From contig CAZXCT010000071.1 in NCBI GenBank assembly GCA_964639395.1, positions 1-6,322 of the forward strand: a stretch of DNA of 6,322 nt. The letters are read 5' to 3'. A program made the position numbers and the translations under genes. The stretch is from ATZT02 sp964639395 (lineage in GTDB: Bacteria; Actinomycetota; Actinomycetes; S36-B12; UBA5976). Each line of letters begins with the position of its first letter. The stretch's first letter is position 1. Shown one piece after another: positions 5,996 through 6,322 of the stretch. The notes below the pieces were generated by a model. That model was not told the DNA's origin. It did no database searches and worked only from the letters and a program-made list of their open reading frames with translations.

Positions 5996-6322
5996 GATTA
6001 AAAGACAAAGTAGTAATTGTTACCGGCGCTACTGGCGGGATTGGTAAAGCGATTGCAAAAGTAGCAATCGAAAACGGCGCGAAAGTTTTAATTCACGGGA
6101 TAAACAAAGCAGAAGGTGAAGTTGCCTTGAGTGAATTAGGCAATAGTGCCAAGATGCATTTGGCAGATTTAAAAGATGCATCTGCCCCTAAATCTATTGT
6201 GGATGCTTGCTTAAAAGAGTTTGGACGAATTGATGCCATCGTTAACAATGCGGCAACCATCGAACGAGGTCGAATTGGCGAAATAAAACCAGAAGAGTTT
6301 GATCGCATTATGGCAATTAATA
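5992..6322 (+). CDS. Short-chain dehydrogenase/reductase (partial, 3' end off window)
   Basis: N-terminal 110 residues of a classical SDR (normally about 250), NAD(P)-dependent and cytoplasmic. Seen are KVVIVTGATGGIG with the TGxxxGIG cofactor loop (11-18), Asp59 in LADL which holds the adenine, the structural NNAA motif (85-88), and Asn110 (MAIN), the position of the catalytic-tetrad Asn. The YxxxK catalytic pair lies beyond the right edge. After the second strand the sequence reads IHGINK, without the Asp typical of strict NAD enzymes, so cofactor use is open. The ATG overlaps the upstream stop as ATGA and has no clear ribosome site of its own, implying translational coupling. Relatives in sugar operons include gluconate 5-dehydrogenase and KduD types; a specific assignment is not possible from this fragment. 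Confidence 0.92.
   Translation, partial: MRLKDKVVIVTGATGGIGKAIAKVAIENGAKVLIHGINKAEGEVALSELGNSAKMHLADLKDASAPKSIVDACLKEFGRIDAIVNNAATIERGRIGEIKPEEFDRIMAIN

Noticed and set aside
1..6322. CRISPR arrays, tRNA/rRNA genes, transposases, integrase or attachment sites
   Set aside because: I saw no spaced direct repeats, tRNA-like cloverleaf or mobile-element proteins in the window.

Overview
The window (about 44-45% G+C by eye) looks like a carbohydrate uptake-and-oxidation locus from a low-GC actinobacterium. The lipoprotein has an actinobacterial-style Ser/Gly/Ala-rich linker, genes are tightly packed with 4-base ATGA overlaps, and GTG/TTG starts occur. Together with the modest GC this fits freshwater planktonic Actinobacteria (Nanopelagicales/acI-like). 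That placement is an inference; no marker gene is present.

Layout: two operons diverge from a 232-base intergenic region (3049-3280). Leftward (minus strand) is an ABC sugar importer: a substrate-binding lipoprotein (3048-1735), then a strong intergenic stem-loop (1699-1661), a first permease (1611-697, TTG start) and a second permease (700-1) that overlaps the first by ATGA and runs off the left edge. The binding protein resembles the glucose/mannose-type (GtsA-like) branch of family-1 solute-binding proteins. No ATPase gene is visible. Rightward (plus strand) are four catabolic genes: an RraA/HMG-aldolase-like protein (3281-3949), an aldo/keto reductase (3950-4951), a zinc-type medium-chain dehydrogenase (4970-5995) and a short-chain dehydrogenase (5992 to the right edge). 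Junctions are TAA|ATG, an 18-base gap and an ATGA overlap, so they almost certainly form one transcript.

Working model (inference): the transporter imports a sugar, polyol or sugar acid; up to three NAD(P)-dependent oxidoreductases oxidise or isomerise it without an initial kinase; and the RraA-like protein cleaves a keto-acid intermediate. No kinase, dehydratase, isomerase or regulator gene is visible, so the substrate cannot be named. A perfect 7+2+7 palindrome (3156-3171) in the divergent region is the best candidate operator. The most distinctive points are a medium-chain dehydrogenase whose four structural-zinc cysteines are all replaced, the use of an RraA-type protein as lead gene of a sugar operon, and the long stem-loop separating binding protein from permeases.
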